From contig NC_070571.1 of NCBI RefSeq assembly GCF_026914185.1, positions 2,046,001 through 2,110,000 of the forward strand: a stretch of 64,000 nt of DNA, given 5' to 3'. This stretch comes from Puccinia triticina. Lineage: Eukaryota; Basidiomycota; Pucciniomycetes; Pucciniales; Pucciniaceae. The first letter of the stretch is position 1. Every line of letters starts with the position of its first letter. Below the pieces are notes generated by a model. That model saw only the letters and a list, made by a program, of their open reading frames with translations, made no database searches and was not told the DNA's origin. Position numbers and translations under genes: made by a program. Shown in pieces: positions 43,455 to 56,246 of this stretch.

Positions 43455-46400
43455 TTAAACCACAGGGTTAGACCTCTTGTCACTTCTGAATTTCCTGAGA
43501 AGGATAGCAGAGTCTGGGATGTCTTTCTCAAGGAGCCATTCATCATGATCAGCACTCATACCTTTGTATCTAGCTAAGTACATCATAACATCTCTGTTTT
43601 CCACTCTCAATCTCTTGTCTCTGAGAATCTTTTGTATGACTTTACTCTGAGGGGTTTTATCCATAGGGGGAATGACAACTTTGACTTTTTGTCTCAAAGG
43701 GAACTTGTCTGGATTGGGGTCCTTGTATGGTTTCACCAAGCTGACAGGAAATGTGGGATGTTTCCTGCTAAACTCTTCAGTCAGTATCACTTCTACAGCA
43801 TTCTTCCCATGTAAAGCTTTCACAAGGAATGGTCCAGTGAAGGAGTCTCTCATCTTCTTAGGGCCAGACAGGTTGTTGAAGTTTGCTGTGGATATTAGGA
43901 CTTTATCACCAACTTTAAAAGATGGTTCTTTGTGACTCTTGTCCCATCTTTCTTTGTTGTAGGATGTAGCTTCTGTTATGCATTGCTCAGCATGTTTTCT
44001 GGCTTTCTCAAAGATCTTTCCATAAGCAAGAGCAGTAGGATGAATGTCTACAGAGTCTTGCTTCAAGAAATTTCTGGGAAGGTTTGGGATCCAGCCTTTT
44101 TCCAGGATGGCAGGAGGTTTTCCAGTGGTTGAATGTATGCTGGTGCAGTAAGCTAACTCAAGGATTGGTAGAAGTGAAACCCAATCATGAGTGTAACCAT
44201 CATTGTCTTTGAATTCTAGACCATATGCACAAAACCTCCTGATCATATCTTCAAGTGTTTGAATCATCCTCTCAGCTAATCCATCAGTCTGAGGGTGGTA
44301 AGCAGTGGAGAAGGAGAGTTTTGTTCCCAGCATACTATGTAAACCAGTCCAGAATTCAGATGTGAACTTAGGGTCTCTATCAGAGATGATGATTCTGGGG
44401 ATGCCAGTCCTAGGCATTACTCTGTTCCAAAACAGTATGGCAGTGTCCATAGCAGAGTCATCCTTGAAGCAGGGTACAAATATAGGGGTCTTAGAGTATC
44501 TGTCCACTATTACCAGACAAGCATTGAAACTAGCTGCTCCTCCAGGGGACAAAGAAGTTACCCAATCCATGTTAATAACATCCCATGGTTTTGAAGGTTC
44601 TTCAATTTTCATGAGCAGTCCAAATCTTTTGCCTGTGGCTTTATTTGCTTTCTGGCATCTATCACAGGAAGAGCAGTATTCACCAGTGTCTTGTTTCCAG
44701 TTAGCCCACCAAGCAGTATCAGCTACTTTTTCTAAAGTCCTGTCTTCAGAAAAATGACCTGAGTAGACACTGTCATGGCATTCATGCAAGATGGTGTTGA
44801 TACTTTCTTTGTCAGCTAGGACTAGGACAGAGTTGTGTTTCTCTCTGAAGTAGATGAGGCCATCAAATATAGAGAACCTTCCTTCATCATATAGCTTTCT
44901 CCAAGGATCTTGTAAGGAATTTTTCAGCTGGGCATCTTTAGCATCTTTCAACAAAAGTTCAGATAATATGGTAGTGTTCTTGTCTTGCTTGTAGCCTTCT
45001 CTCACTGAGTCAAAGAACTCATTCTTGAAAGTGGAAACATGTATGCCCATGATGGGGAATCTATCATCATCCTTGTCTTCTGGGTCATAAGCAGGGTTAC
45101 TAGGATCATTTGGCAAAGCCCATCTGCTCAGTCCATCAGCATTCTTGTGAATATTCCCATCTCTGTGGATTATGGTCATATTGCCTCTGTATTCCTGAAT
45201 AGCAATCTGCCACCTGAGCATATGTCTATTGGGAGTCTTCATGTTCAGCAGTGATCTCAAAGCTGTGCAGTCTGTTACAACATGAAAGACACTGCCATCT
45301 AAGTAGTAATGGAGTTTTTCCAGGGCCCAGACCAGACATAAGCATTCAAGTTGACTAGCACCATATCTTGTTTCACTGTCCTTCAGTTGTCTGGATATGA
45401 AAACAATGGGTCCTTCTTTTCTCACTCCATCAATGACTTGGACTTGATGTAAAGCAGCACCTAGACCAGTCATGCTAGCATCTACATATAGTGTGAAGGG
45501 ATGGGCCCAGTCAGGAAACAGTAGCAATGGAGCTGTGGTCAGTTTCTCTTTTAACAAGTTGTAGGCTACTATTCTATGATGAGTCATCTCATATATGACA
45601 TCAATCCTTGTCAGTTCAGTCAGAGGTTTTGCTATCTCTGCAAACTTCTCAATGTGTTGTTGGTAGTAGCCAGCAAAACCAAGAAATGATTGCATTTCTT
45701 TCCTATTACTAGGCACAGGCTTTTGGAGAACAGCAGCTACTTTATTCTGGTCTATTCCTATGGCAATACCAGACACAAGATGACCTAGAGCTTTGATCTG
45801 ATCAAATCCAAAGTTACACTTCTTCAAGGAGATTTTCATGTTCATGTTAATAACAACTTTCAGGATCCTGTCTATCCTATTGAGGTGTTCCTCCCAAGTG
45901 TTGGACATAATGATGATATCATCAATGTAGATAATGGCCCACTTCTCATCAATTTCCTTTCTGAATTCAATGTCCATCATTCTCTGGAAATGAGAGGGGG
46001 CATTCTTGATCCCAAAGGGCATTCTCAGGTACTCATAGATTCCTTTGTGCATAATAATCCTGAGTAGATGTCTGGAATCTTCTGCAATGACATTCTGGTG
46101 AAAACCTTTGAGTACATCCATGCTAGTCAGGTACTTAGCTTTAGCCAGATTGTTCAGAGTCTCACTGATCTTAGGAATGGGATACCTGTCTGAAGCAGTG
46201 TAGGAATTCAAAGCTCTGAAGTCTCCTACCATTCTGGACTTTCCATTGTGCCAGGCAATGATCACAGGAGTAGTGATCTCAACTACTTCATTATGACCAA
46301 CTTTCCTTAGAACATTCAGTTTTACTAGCTCTTCAATGTGTTGCTCAAGAGCTTCTCTGCTTTTGGGGCTGGCAGGATAAGGAGGTCTTCTGAGGAGAGG

Positions 46401-49400
46401 AGGGTAAGGTCTCTCAGTTGTCAACTTGATATGAACTTCATGACCCTTAATGGCACCAAGGGGCTGATTGGTGTTGGAGAAGGCAAGGTTGTTATTGTAG
46501 AGGACCTCAAACAGTTTCTCCTTTTGCTCAATAGTCAACTTATCACTGAATTTGGCTTCACAGAGTTCTTCTGTAATAAATTTCTGCAGTTGAGGATGGG
46601 ACTTCTTTACAGCAGAAATTTCATTAGAAGGGCTCATTTTCTCCAGATGATGAGACTTAAAGCTGAATTTCTTCCTCTTGTTCTCATTTCCAATGGTAAA
46701 GAATCTCTCTTTGCTGTTTGTGATGTCAAAGCCATAAAGAGACATGTAATCATTTCCAAGGATAAGATAGTTAATTCTTGCATTTTTCATGACTACAAAT
46801 TCTGTTAGAATTCTAATAGAACCTTTAGTGTGAGGAAAAATCAAAGCCATTTCTATTATGCCCATTGGCTGTAATTGGTCACTACAGCTGTGGAATTTAG
46901 CATGGTTAATTGGCATGAGCTTGTTTTCCCATTCTGGTAATATAGAATCTAGCAATTTGTTGCTGATGATTGAGCAAGAAGCTCCACTATCAAGAAGACA
47001 TGATTGTTCTCTGGATTCAATGAGGACAGTAGTAAGATTTGCTTTTCCAGTAAGATGAGCTTTTCCTCTATCAGGCTTGCATTTCATTAGTCTAGCATCT
47101 TCTATGTGGGAAGACTGGCAGGATTTGTCCCAGGTCTGAGGTTGATGAGTTTCAGCTTGAATTTCAGCAATGGAGAAGTCTTGGTTTATCTCACACTCTA
47201 CAGCATGTGTTCCAAAGTCAAAATCAACTAAGGGATCATAATTGGCACCATTTCCATTGTCCATGGCAAGAATCATGTGATTGGTTCTATGATTCTCTTC
47301 TTCTTCATCTAGTTCTGATTCAGACTTGTGTGGTTCACCTTGGTCTTCTCCATTGTCACTCTTGGGATCATCATCATCATCCATTCCTACATTATTGATT
47401 CTGTTCTTCTTCTTAGGGCATTCCCTGGAGAAGTGACCAGTTTGTTTACAGAAATGGCATATAAGTTTGTCTTTCTCAGGGGCAGAGACAGGATTCTTTT
47501 TGGCAGAGGAGTCAGTTGGCTTATCAGTTTTCTCAGGGGCAGGATTGCTTCTCCATTGGGATCTGTTTGGAGTGTTATAATTATTTGTCACAGGCTTGTT
47601 CTTTTTCATGACTCTGTCTATGACCTCTTCAGCAATTATAACCATATCCTCAAAACTCATTTCAGTGGCATCTCTTTTGTATCTGCTTTTAATAGCATGC
47701 TCAAGGTTTGGAGGGCACTGCTTTAAGATCTTCTCACAAATAAGGTACTGACTGAGTTCAGGTTGATAAGCTTTCAGTCTTTCTCTCTGATTACCAAACC
47801 ATTTATGGATTTTCCTCCCGTCATAGGCAAAGTGATCATTCTCAAACTCTTGTTGCATTTTCCATTTCCAGTTCTCAGTGCCAAACTTATTTCTGATGGC
47901 ATTCTTCCACCAAGCCCAAGATTTGTTTCCATACTCATCTCTGATGCCTAGGTACCAATTCCTTGCAGTGTCAGTTAACAAGATTGTTAATCTACTGATT
48001 ATCATGTTATCCAGCATCAAGTAGTCTCTAACCAGGATATCAGTATTTTTAATCCAAAGTTCATGATTGTAAGGCAATTCTCCAGAGAATTTCTCCCAGT
48101 CTCCATTTTTGGGGATACCTTTCCACAGTTCTTTCCTCATTTCAAAGTCTATAGCTCCATGATCAATGTAGGGGAATTCCTCTTGGGTCTTAGTATCAGG
48201 AGTATTGCTAGCAGGCTTAGGAAAGTGATCTCTTGGTGGTCTCTGTGGTTCAGGAGTAGGAACAGGAGGAGTTGGTCTGTGTTCCTGTTGTTGCTCATGG
48301 TGGACATTCTGGAAGGGATTATTGTACAAGAGATGAGGGGGTTGGTCTCTGTCATCTGGTATTAACACGGAATCCAGCTTTGAGCTCACGGTGTTTACTA
48401 CAGAAGATATGTCACTGAATCTTCTCTTAGATTGTTCAAACCTGTTGTGCTCATTGGCATGAAGGTCATTGATCTGATTATCAATGGAAGTAAGATTGTT
48501 GCTCACTTTCTCTTCAAAATCCTTCAGATTTTGGCCAATTGTATCCATGTTAGAATGACATTGTGATTCATTTACCAGAATCAAATCTTGAACTGTCTCA
48601 AACTTATCATCTATGTGTTTCTTCAGTTGTTCTAACACATTGTTATTCACTGTGGATTTCTCTCTGGCACTTTCTCCTATGTTGTTCAGGATTTGATCAA
48701 GCAAAAGGGGAATGAATTCATTTTTAAATAGATCAAGAATGGAATGATTCAGGACATCTTTAAAATTGCTGACACAAGATTCAAGAAGAGTACCAGGAAT
48801 GGTTTCAACAGTACCAGATAATTCAGAGAGAAATTTGGAGAACAATACTTGTAATTTTTCTTCTAGAAACAAGGGGCCATTTCTAGACATTTCAGAGTTA
48901 AGATTATTGAGAAAAAATTCTCTATTTGAAGGATCAGAGAGATTATCAATATCTAAACTGAGGCCTAGTGGTGAATCACTACTTAAGGAACTTTTAGGTA
49001 AAGATTCATCTAATAAGGGCCTCTCCCTCTGGCTCTCCCTCGTCCATAGCCTCTCCTCACTCCTCGTGTGGCTCTCATCAAGTATTCTCCTATTTCTAGA
49101 ACTCTCTGAGTGTCGTCCTGAGGGCGTCTCCAGTTCCTCCCTGATCCTCTCCAGTTGTTTTGAGGAGGAGGGGGGTTGTGGCCTGCGAATTCTTGCGGCA
49201 TTTGCGGATAATGGGGTGGATTGTAGCCGCCAGTTTGCAGATGCGGGCTGGGGCGGAATAATTGAACCACCTCTCGCGGTATAGAAGCTGGTGGCTGCCT
49301 CGCTTGGAGCGTCTGCGGCGGTTGTGGCGGCGGCAAGGGAGTTCCTTGGTAGTTCTGATTCTCTGGGCGCATTTGAGGCTGCGTCTGTGGACGGGATTCT

Positions 49401-50234
49401 GGAAGATTGGGAAGGATAGGAGCCTGGAACTCCTGCGCCAAGGCTCGGTGCTGAAAACCCATAGGCTCTGGAGTCGGCGTGACTAGTAAAGGCTGTTGGC
49501 TGGCGTGCGGTATCATTGCTAGCTGCGAAGGAGCTCGGATTTGTAGCGCGGTCGAGTTCGGCGGCCCGTTGCCGTTGTTCTGGCGCGTCAGAGATATTTC
49601 TAGATTGTTGAGTTCCTCTCTGGGGATCCAATCCTGACACAGGCGTATCCCGTCGTTCCTCCCAACCAGATCTATGATCATTTCTTGGGTCATTGAGGCT
49701 TGGGAGAGGAGACGCCTCATAGTTAATATGTTCTGCGCTTCCCTGGCGCGGACAAAAAGGTTGAATTGTTTGTTGAACATACTGATGAGGCTGGATAACT
49801 CCTCCTCTTCCGGGATAAGGTCCATGGGTCCTGAGGACGCTTCCCGTCGAGGGCTCTGAGTGTACGGAAGGAGGGCTAGATTGGACGGCGCCGTGGGTCT
49901 CATGCCCTCTGGGTTGATAGGCTGGGAGGGCGGCTGACTCGTCTGAGGAGGGTTCACCGTCAAATCTATTTGTTCCCTGTCGACAGGCCGTGGAACCGGC
50001 GTGGATCTGCTCGACGCTAGAGCTATGGACGTTTCTCTCGGCTGGTATAGAGCCGGAGGGATCCCGGTATCTGGGGGGAGCGGCTCCTCTTCCGGGAGCT
50101 TGAGGAAATCCTCCTGTAGAGGTGGCAAGGCTGCTTCTAGCCCTTCGAAGCCGTTCTTTGGCGGCTGGGCTAAGGCGGTACCGGTGGCGGAGCTCTTCGG
50201 AGAGGTCTCGGCCATTTCTAAGGTGAGGAGGCAT
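43455..50234 (-). CDS. Gypsy-B gag-pol polyprotein (2,259 aa)
   Basis: A single intact frame from ATG 50234. The first 400 residues are low-complexity, rich in S/R/P/A. A coiled-coil region and a capsid-like region (ending ...[20 protein letters not shown]) follow. The zinc knuckle [15 protein letters not shown] is at about 925, protease [12 protein letters not shown] at about 1080, [13 protein letters not shown] at about 1435, RNase [16 protein letters not shown] at about 1585. Integrase has a [10 protein letters not shown] zinc region, [21 protein letters not shown] and [12 protein letters not shown] (about 1850-1985). The chromodomain-like end includes [16 protein letters not shown]. Gag and pol in one frame imply processing by the element's own protease. 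Likely still competent. Confidence 0.96.
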   Translation of the reverse strand: MPPHLRNGRDLSEELRHRYRLSPAAKERLRRARSSLATSTGGFPQAPGRGAAPPRYRDPSGSIPAERNVHSSSVEQIHAGSTACRQGTNRFDGEPSSDESAALPAYQPRGHETHGAVQSSPPSVHSEPSTGSVLRTHGPYPGRGGVIQPHQYVQQTIQPFCPRQGSAEHINYEASPLPSLNDPRNDHRSGWEERRDTPVSGLDPQRGTQQSRNISDAPEQRQRAAELDRATNPSSFAASNDTARQPTAFTSHADSRAYGFSAPSLGAGVPGSYPSQSSRIPSTDAASNAPRESELPRNSLAAATTAADAPSEAATSFYTARGGSIIPPQPASANWRLQSTPLSANAARIRRPQPPSSSKQLERIREELETPSGRHSESSRNRRILDESHTRSEERLWTRESQRERPLLDESLPKSSLSSDSPLGLSLDIDNLSDPSNREFFLNNLNSEMSRNGPLFLEEKLQVLFSKFLSELSGTVETIPGTLLESCVSNFKDVLNHSILDLFKNEFIPLLLDQILNNIGESAREKSTVNNNVLEQLKKHIDDKFETVQDLILVNESQCHSNMDTIGQNLKDFEEKVSNNLTSIDNQINDLHANEHNRFEQSKRRFSDISSVVNTVSSKLDSVLIPDDRDQPPHLLYNNPFQNVHHEQQQEHRPTPPVPTPEPQRPPRDHFPKPASNTPDTKTQEEFPYIDHGAIDFEMRKELWKGIPKNGDWEKFSGELPYNHELWIKNTDILVRDYLMLDNMIISRLTILLTDTARNWYLGIRDEYGNKSWAWWKNAIRNKFGTENWKWKMQQEFENDHFAYDGRKIHKWFGNQRERLKAYQPELSQYLICEKILKQCPPNLEHAIKSRYKRDATEMSFEDMVIIAEEVIDRVMKKNKPVTNNYNTPNRSQWRSNPAPEKTDKPTDSSAKKNPVSAPEKDKLICHFCKQTGHFSRECPKKKNRINNVGMDDDDDPKSDNGEDQGEPHKSESELDEEEENHRTNHMILAMDNGNGANYDPLVDFDFGTHAVECEINQDFSIAEIQAETHQPQTWDKSCQSSHIEDARLMKCKPDRGKAHLTGKANLTTVLIESREQSCLLDSGASCSIISNKLLDSILPEWENKLMPINHAKFHSCSDQLQPMGIIEMALIFPHTKGSIRILTEFVVMKNARINYLILGNDYMSLYGFDITNSKERFFTIGNENKRKKFSFKSHHLEKMSPSNEISAVKKSHPQLQKFITEELCEAKFSDKLTIEQKEKLFEVLYNNNLAFSNTNQPLGAIKGHEVHIKLTTERPYPPLLRRPPYPASPKSREALEQHIEELVKLNVLRKVGHNEVVEITTPVIIAWHNGKSRMVGDFRALNSYTASDRYPIPKISETLNNLAKAKYLTSMDVLKGFHQNVIAEDSRHLLRIIMHKGIYEYLRMPFGIKNAPSHFQRMMDIEFRKEIDEKWAIIYIDDIIIMSNTWEEHLNRIDRILKVVINMNMKISLKKCNFGFDQIKALGHLVSGIAIGIDQNKVAAVLQKPVPSNRKEMQSFLGFAGYYQQHIEKFAEIAKPLTELTRIDVIYEMTHHRIVAYNLLKEKLTTAPLLLFPDWAHPFTLYVDASMTGLGAALHQVQVIDGVRKEGPIVFISRQLKDSETRYGASQLECLCLVWALEKLHYYLDGSVFHVVTDCTALRSLLNMKTPNRHMLRWQIAIQEYRGNMTIIHRDGNIHKNADGLSRWALPNDPSNPAYDPEDKDDDRFPIMGIHVSTFKNEFFDSVREGYKQDKNTTILSELLLKDAKDAQLKNSLQDPWRKLYDEGRFSIFDGLIYFREKHNSVLVLADKESINTILHECHDSVYSGHFSEDRTLEKVADTAWWANWKQDTGEYCSSCDRCQKANKATGKRFGLLMKIEEPSKPWDVINMDWVTSLSPGGAASFNACLVIVDRYSKTPIFVPCFKDDSAMDTAILFWNRVMPRTGIPRIIISDRDPKFTSEFWTGLHSMLGTKLSFSTAYHPQTDGLAERMIQTLEDMIRRFCAYGLEFKDNDGYTHDWVSLLPILELAYCTSIHSTTGKPPAILEKGWIPNLPRNFLKQDSVDIHPTALAYGKIFEKARKHAEQCITEATSYNKERWDKSHKEPSFKVGDKVLISTANFNNLSGPKKMRDSFTGPFLVKALHGKNAVEVILTEEFSRKHPTFPVSLVKPYKDPNPDKFPLRQKVKVVIPPMDKTPQSKVIQKILRDKRLRVENRDVMMYLARYKGMSADHDEWLLEKDIPDSAILLRKFRSDKRSNPVV
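49010..50215 (-). CDS. 401-codon ORF overlapping Gypsy-B gag in another frame
   Basis: Starts at ATG 50215, only 19 nt after the gag-pol ATG and in a different frame, and stays open for 401 codons to 49010. Both ATGs have acceptable contexts (A at -3 for the first; G at -3 and G at +4 for the second), so leaky scanning could give both products. The predicted protein is rich in P/Q/N, has a possibly helical middle ([19 protein letters not shown]), and ends with a strongly basic RG tail ([13 protein letters not shown]), as in RNA-binding proteins. The overlapped zone is GC-rich, and the composition changes at the ORF end. Whether it is translated is unknown. Confidence 0.5.
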   Translation of the reverse strand: MAETSPKSSATGTALAQPPKNGFEGLEAALPPLQEDFLKLPEEEPLPPDTGIPPALYQPRETSIALASSRSTPVPRPVDREQIDLTVNPPQTSQPPSQPINPEGMRPTAPSNLALLPYTQSPRREASSGPMDLIPEEEELSSLISMFNKQFNLFVRAREAQNILTMRRLLSQASMTQEMIIDLVGRNDGIRLCQDWIPREELNNLEISLTRQNNGNGPPNSTALQIRAPSQLAMIPHASQQPLLVTPTPEPMGFQHRALAQEFQAPILPNLPESRPQTQPQMRPENQNYQGTPLPPPQPPQTLQARQPPASIPREVVQLFRPSPHLQTGGYNPPHYPQMPQEFAGHNPPPPQNNWRGSGRNWRRPQDDTQRVLEIGEYLMRATRGVRRGYGRGRARGRGPY

Positions 50235-51000
50235 CGTGATAAGGAGTAAGAGAGGTTAATTTAAGCGGAAAGAGAAAGTTTTTAAGAATTAATTCAAGGT
50301 TAAAATACCTTGGGACTTAGGTTTAGAAGATAACCTTTTACTTTTACGCGTCGTAGTAGAGGTTTTTTTCTTAGTTTCCTTTGCGCTGGGTTTCGCGGCG
50401 GATTTTGAGGTCCAATCAGAGATATTAACAGCGGCGGTGACCTTGCGGCGACGGACTTTTGGGTATTTAGTAGTAGCAATAGGGGTCCAAGAGGAACTAT
50501 TGATCCAGTTTCCTTCTTTCGGATCAGTTACGCGGTTGTCGTCGCAATTTTCGTCTTCTGCGCTAGTCTGCGCCGTTACGAATTTTTTTACGGTCAATTG
50601 CGGCAATTATAGTTAAGAAGCAGGAGAATCTTTTGAGCGTACTCCGTTTTTCTCTATCTCTTCTTGATCCGAAGATATAGAGGGTTCTGGGGAGGATAAG
50701 TCCGACGAAGGGATAAATAGCGGCGCGGAGGAGTCGCAGTTCTGCACTTTCACGAGTACACAGGACGTAAAAAAAAATTTTCAAGGGTTCAGTTAGGAAA
50801 TTTATCAATGTAAAAGCAATTTTGGATGATTTTAGAAGAATTTCAGCGTTAGTAAGATATGTAGAAAAAGTTTTTAAGGTGATTTTTCGAATTTTTAGAG
50901 TTTTTTTTTTGTTTGATTTAGTCAGGAGGATCAGTCTTTTGGCTTTATAGCAGTCTAGAATTATGAAAAGGTGAGTATATTTCCCGATGAGGCCCCCAAT
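50235..51000 (-). other. Gypsy-B leader
   Basis: 766 bp between the 5-prime LTR and the gag-pol ATG. Contains an open stretch (about 50606-50289) without an ATG, coding a lysine/serine/threonine-rich sequence. I see no proof that it is a gene; it may hold packaging or translation signals. Confidence 0.4.
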
Positions 51001-51968
51001 TGTGAGCCTGAGTCTCTATAGTGACAGCAGGACACAAGAAATGGGGGGGCAATAGTTGGATTTCTTGGGATAAAGAAATTACAACTATAATAGAAAAAGA
51101 GAAAGAGAGAGAGAAACCAAGCAGGATAAGAAGGAAGAGAAGTACTAGGTTATTCTAGTGGGAATGCACGTCCACTGGCAATGCTACTCTTCAGAAGAGT
51201 GCTGCTAATCTGTGCAAGAAGTGCTACAGCTTCCTCTCAGGAGGGTATCTGGATTAGATAAGTCTTAATCCAGCCACAGTTTTTTAGACTTCTCTCTGGA
51301 CAGTCAAGGTTCTTAATGGGAAACCTGAGGGACAGCCCTGAACCTAGATTTTGAGGCAAAGGCCTGATGATAAGAAGGGACAGCCCTGTGATCAAGATGG
51401 AGGCAAAGGCCTATAGATATGGAGGGACAGCCCTGTGATCAAGGAGAAAGCAAAGCAAGAAGAAAAGGCAGATCCAGCAAGACACAGAGTTGTACCTCTG
51501 AGATAAACAAGGTTCAGTGAAAGAGGTTACTTACTGTCAATATCCTAGGCGCCTGTGACGGTAGGTATACTGGGAGTATAGTAGGCTCTTTGGTGGTGAT
51601 CCTGGAGTTATCTGGGTGGTGGTTCTGGTGTGCTGAAGTCTGTGGATCCGCCTCAGGCAAGGGGGATCCTGACTACGAAAATTTTCACAGTTTGCTTATG
51701 TAATTTACATATGTACATGTGGTTTGGCGCGCCTAGTAGCGCTGACACGTCACAACTGCGCAAGGGCGCTACAACTCAGTAACTCAGGGAAGGAGTATAG
51801 TTACAATGAATTGGTAAGTTGTAACTAGGGTTAAAATTGCATGAGGAAACAGAATATGAAGTCAAAACAGGGATATCTCTTAAGATGAAAAAGATATAAA
51901 GTAATTTATATGTAACAAAGGTAGAACAGGCAGCTTTTAGGTCAGCTGTGATGACTCTAAGGCTGACA
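51001..51968 (-). repeat. Gypsy-B 5-prime LTR
   Basis: 968 bp, nearly identical to 42450-43417, followed by AATAT. Confidence 0.95.
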
Positions 51969-51973
51969 AATAT

Positions 51974-54072
51974 CTTGACCCAATTATCCTGGTAATACGA
52001 GCAGAAGTGGCGCAAATAATCTTCTAACACCTTATTCATGCGCTCCGTCTGCCCATCTGTTTGAGGGTGATAGGCGGTAGAAAATCCCGGGGTAATGCGT
52101 AAGGAGCGCATGAGAGAACGCCAAAATTCACTTACAAAAGTAGAACCTCTATCCGAAATTATCTTCTCCGGTATACCGTGAAGCCTAAAAATATTAGACC
52201 TGAATAATTGTGCTAATTGTTCAGCGGTATAAGTTTCTTTACATGGAACAAAGTGAGTGACCTTACTAAGCAAATCTATGACCACCATGATGGAGTCGAA
52301 GCCTCCCGAAATTGGTAGTTTAGTGATAAAATCCATCCCAATCACGCTCCAGGGACGGTGTGGAACTGGGAGGGGATTCAATGTTCCTTCTGGATTATGT
52401 TGACGAGCCTTAACACACTGACAAGAGTCACAAGACTTTACATAGTTAATGACTTCCTTCCTGATTCCTGGCCAAGAAAAGGAGCGCGTAATCAAGGATA
52501 GTGTTCTTGCAATGCCCGGATGCCCCACGGTTGGTGCATCATGGAAAAGTTGGATTAAGCGGGTGCGCAAAGGAGCCGGGACAAATATTCTGTCTTGGAA
52601 CCAAAGTATATTATCACGCTCTATCAATTCCTCTCTCTCTTCTTGTTTTACCTTGTCATAGTGTTTAGCAAAATAATCCAATAATTCCATTTTGGGACGC
52701 TGGAAATGAAGATCATACAGGTTAAAGGACGAGCTAGGAGTAATTCCTTCAACATCATTAACTGAAACCATACGCCGCGCAATTGCCTGTGAGGGAATCA
52801 AAGGACCCTCCCCTACATAATCCGGGCGTTGGCTAGGAGCATCCGCTGGGTTTGCCTTACCTGAGATGTGATAAATAGCCATATTGAAGCCATCTAAAAT
52901 AGAAGCCCACCGGGCCTGTTTAGGGGTCAAGTTTTTTGCAGTGATAAAATGGCAAAGGTTGGCATGATCTGAGTAAACACGGACCGGCTCCCTTGTACCC
53001 ATAAGCCAGGCTCGACATTGTTCAAAAGCAGAAATGATGGCGAGCAGTTCAAGATCAAATATAGACCAACCACGTTCTCTATCGGTCAGCTTCCTAGAAT
53101 AGAAACTTACTGGGTGTAACTTACCTGATTGGTCCGGTTGACTTAAAACAGCAGCTATGGCGTATCCAGAGCTATCAACATGAACCACCCTGGCAAGTTG
53201 AAAATCAAAATGACGAAGGAGAGGGGCTGAGGCAAAACACTTCTTGAGCGCTAGGAAAGCCAACCGGGGTCCTACTTGACGAATATTTTCAGAAGTGAAC
53301 TGTCCCTCTTTTGTCAATTCCGTTAACGGCCGTGCCAAACCTGAAAACTTTGGAATGAATCTGCGGTAAAAATTGCAAAACCCCAAGAATTGACGGAGTT
53401 GTTGTAGGCTATCTGGAAGTGGCCAATCAAGAATGGTGGAAACCTTTCCTTCATCCATCCGCAAGCCCTCACTGGAAATCACAAAACCTAAAAATTTGAC
53501 CAACAATTGAAAAAACTGACACTTGTGGAAAGAGGCTTTCAGAGAGTATTGTTGTAGTTTACCTAATATGTTTTGTAAATCTATAGAATGTTGCTCACGG
53601 GTCTTGGAAAACACTAGAATGTCATCTATATAAACAAAGCAACATACATCAAGTACTCACGTAAACAGTGTTGGATGAATCTTTGGAAAATAGCCGGCGC
53701 ATTAGCAAGGCCGAACGGCATAACACAATATTCAAATAATCCCCATGGTGTCCACAAAGCGGTTTTCCACTCGTGACCCGGGGCCACCCGCAAAAGGTTG
53801 AAGGCTGCTTTAAGATCAATCTTTGAGAGGAATTTACAGCCTGCCAGGCTATTAAGCAGGTTAGCAATTACAGGTAATGGGTAAGAATCTCGTACAGTAA
53901 TTGAATTTAATTGTTGGTAATCTACACAAGGGCGGTCCTCTTTACCAGGGGTCTTGACAAAAAAAATTGGTGCACCAGCTGGAGAAGAGGATTCCCGGAT
54001 GAATCCTTTGGCAAGAAGATCATTGACGTACCGTTTAAGCTGTTTATTTTCCTGTTCACTCAAATGATACAT
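51974..54072 (-). pseudogene. Gypsy-A RT, RNase H and integrase, frameshifted
   Basis: The RT frame 54072-53626 ends with a one-base loss just before the catalytic YIDD box. The second frame, from 53614, begins within the palm and continues through RNase H (VVHVDSSGYAIAAVLS) and integrase ([43 protein letters not shown]). At 51974 (NWVK) it is cut by the Gypsy-B target duplication; the rest of the integrase lies at 42444 and below. Confidence 0.9.
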
Positions 54073-54129
54073 ACCAACAAATGGAGGTTTGGAATCTGAT
54101 TTAAGATTAATCTCACAATTTTACCCCTC

Positions 54130-54777
54130 TCAATGGGGCGGTAAGCAACTCAAAGCATCAGTCACAAAAACATCACTATATTGCTTGAGTTCAGAGGGTA
54201 GATCATGAATGGAGGATATTTCGGACAACTTCAAAGATTGAGGAACAAGGAGACTTCTGGGGGATCCCCCTACAAAAAGATGATGTTTAGCAAGCCACGG
54301 GAAGCCTAGTATGATATTGGCTGAGGCTAATTCAGTAACAAATAATAAAACTTGGAATTGAGAGGGGCTTTGGGGAAATGAGAAATCAAGACGCCCGTGC
54401 CAGCAAAAATATATAGTGCCGGACTTGGCCAAGGTTCCATCAAATCCTCGGCATTGAATTGGTTGTGTAAGTTTGGTCAGGCAAAATTGGTTCCTACGGG
54501 CAAATTTAAAGTCAACAAAAGAAGCAGAGGCGCCGGCATTGAATAATACGGAAGCCTCTATGGGTTTAAGACCCAAGTGGATAATGGAAGCCTTTAAGAT
54601 GGGTCGGGAGGAGGGGAAGGGGACAGTAAAGAAAGGATTTAAAGACTCACAAATAGCATCAGCATCCACTTCCATTTCATCAATAGCCTGTTCGAGGCAA
54701 TAATCCGCCAAACTGAGAGGAGGGATGTGATCCAATGTGACCCTGCTAGTAGAAGCAACAGAGGAGTTGGAAGTCAA
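54130..54777 (-). pseudogene. Gypsy-A aspartic protease region, active site changed
   Basis: A 215-codon fragment of pol. The position of the LVDSGAS active site reads VLFNAGASASFVDF, so the catalytic Asp is Asn and the following Ser is Ala. The surrounding order (IILGFPWLAKHHLFVGG, ...DVFVTDALSCLPPH) matches the protease-to-RT linker of Gypsy-1. It would be proteolytically dead even without the frame breaks. Confidence 0.85.
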
Positions 54778-54915
54778 TCAAGAGGATTCTACAGCCGGGG
54801 CGGAAGAAACTCAACGAGTGTCAGAGGAGGGAATGGTCAAGGAAGGGGCTAGAGCCGGAGTAGTTCGATTGGTTTTGATTTGAGATACCGAATGTTTTTG
54901 AGAGGAAGACCATTG

Positions 54916-56209
54916 TCAAAAGAGGTCAAGTTTTTGTTTGATATCCATGTGTTTGCTGCTGGGAAGGGTGCAGCCGCGGAGCTTCTTGTGGGCTTCATCG
55001 AATTGTTGACCGCAACGTTGACAGACACCTTGTTGGACGCAGAGGCTCCAAAACTTGGGCAAAGTGAAAGTGTTGTCTGAAGAGACCGCGTCAAGATCCA
55101 TAGGCACAATGCCATTGGGTACACGAGCTGGAGGTGGTGGTGGGGGCGGAGGGTTTGGGCGGAGGGTTTGGGCGATATTGAGGGGGACGACGATGGATGG
55201 AAGGAAGTGAGCCAGAATCAATGGAGGAGATCTTGTCTTGAGCTTTGGCCGCCAAGACGGCCAAGATTTGTTTTGCTTTGAGAGTTGTTGCGCTCTTCCA
55301 ATCGTTGTGCATGACCGCGATCTTCAAAACCTTTGGATTCAAGGCTTGTTCGTAGATGTCGCAGCGGGATTCTTCCGTCAAATCAACAGCGTAAGCCAGA
55401 GAGCGGAAGAGACTGTTGAATTCCTCGATTGTTTGATTGCCTTGTTTGAAAGCAAAGAGATGTTTCTTTGCTTCCTCTCCGTCATGTTTTTTGTTGAATA
55501 CCTCTTCGAGATGGGACAAAAAGGATTTGGCCGATGATAGAACGTCAAGGACATAGGGATCTTCGACCGACGCCGAATCTGTTGGAAGGTTTTGAGTACG
55601 AGCGTTTTCGAATAAGATCGCCATCCACCAATTGTAAGCTGGAACATTTTTGCCAAGGTTGCCGTTGGGGTGTTGAAAATGGCGGACGATCCAATTGATT
55701 TTTGATTTTTCGGAGGGGAAACAGTGGCCTTTTTCTTGCAACTTTTCACGGATGAAGTAGACGAACCGCTTTGTCTCCTTAGTGTTGCCTGTGAACTGGG
55801 CATATTGGAGTTCGGGAACTTCTCCAGTTGGGCCGCGAGCCATTTCGATTAATTGAGCAGAGTTTTTTTGAATGGCGATTCTGTTATTCTCAATAGATTG
55901 GAGGATGCCATTGATGGAGTGTTGGATTTGATTGACCTCGTTGTTGAAGTTGAGTTTAAGCTGAACGAAATCCGAATAAAGAGTCTTCATACTATTGATA
56001 TCCTTGATATCTTCAGCCAAACTGTCAAAAGAATTCTTGATGCTCTTCAACTGATCAAAAAGCGTGTCGAGGTCAATGCGATGGTTGGAGTTGTTGATTT
56101 TGAGGGAAGAGAGTTGTTCCGAGAGATGCGCTACCTTAATTTCAAGTGGAGTTCGAGTGTCGATGGGACCAATAAAAGGAGAATTGGTAAGATGGCCGGT
56201 GGAAGACAT
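54916..56209 (-). pseudogene. Gypsy-A gag, frameshifted
   Basis: ATG 56209. The first 350 residues contain a long coiled-coil region and a capsid-like domain ending with FNKKHDGEEAKKHLFAF and QGNQTIEEFNSLFRSL. A frameshift near 55100-55200, in a proline-rich and CA-rich tract, moves the zinc knuckle (CVQQGVCQRCGQQFDEAHKK) into another frame that ends at 54916. Confidence 0.85.
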
Positions 56210-56246
56210 GATGATACCGGCTAAAAAATTTTGGTGGCAAAATGAT

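Larger units (their letters stand above)
42450..51968 (-). mobile_element. Gypsy-B: very young, complete LTR retrotransposon
   Basis: 968-bp LTRs at 42450-43417 and 51001-51968 with target duplications AATAT at 42445-42449 and 51969-51973. I found a single difference between the LTRs (A at 43253, C at 51804). It carries an uninterrupted 2,259-codon gag-pol. TGTCAGCC...CTCACA ends and a purine-rich GGTAGGGAA next to the 3-prime LTR fit the expected structure. The internal sequence after the 5-prime LTR starts ATTGGGGGCC, a possible primer-binding site with the usual TGG. Confidence 0.97.

Noticed and set aside
43632..49500. Plus-strand ORFs of 60-172 codons antisense to Gypsy-B gag-pol
   Set aside because: Shadow frames of an intact 2,259-codon gene; none has a recognisable feature.
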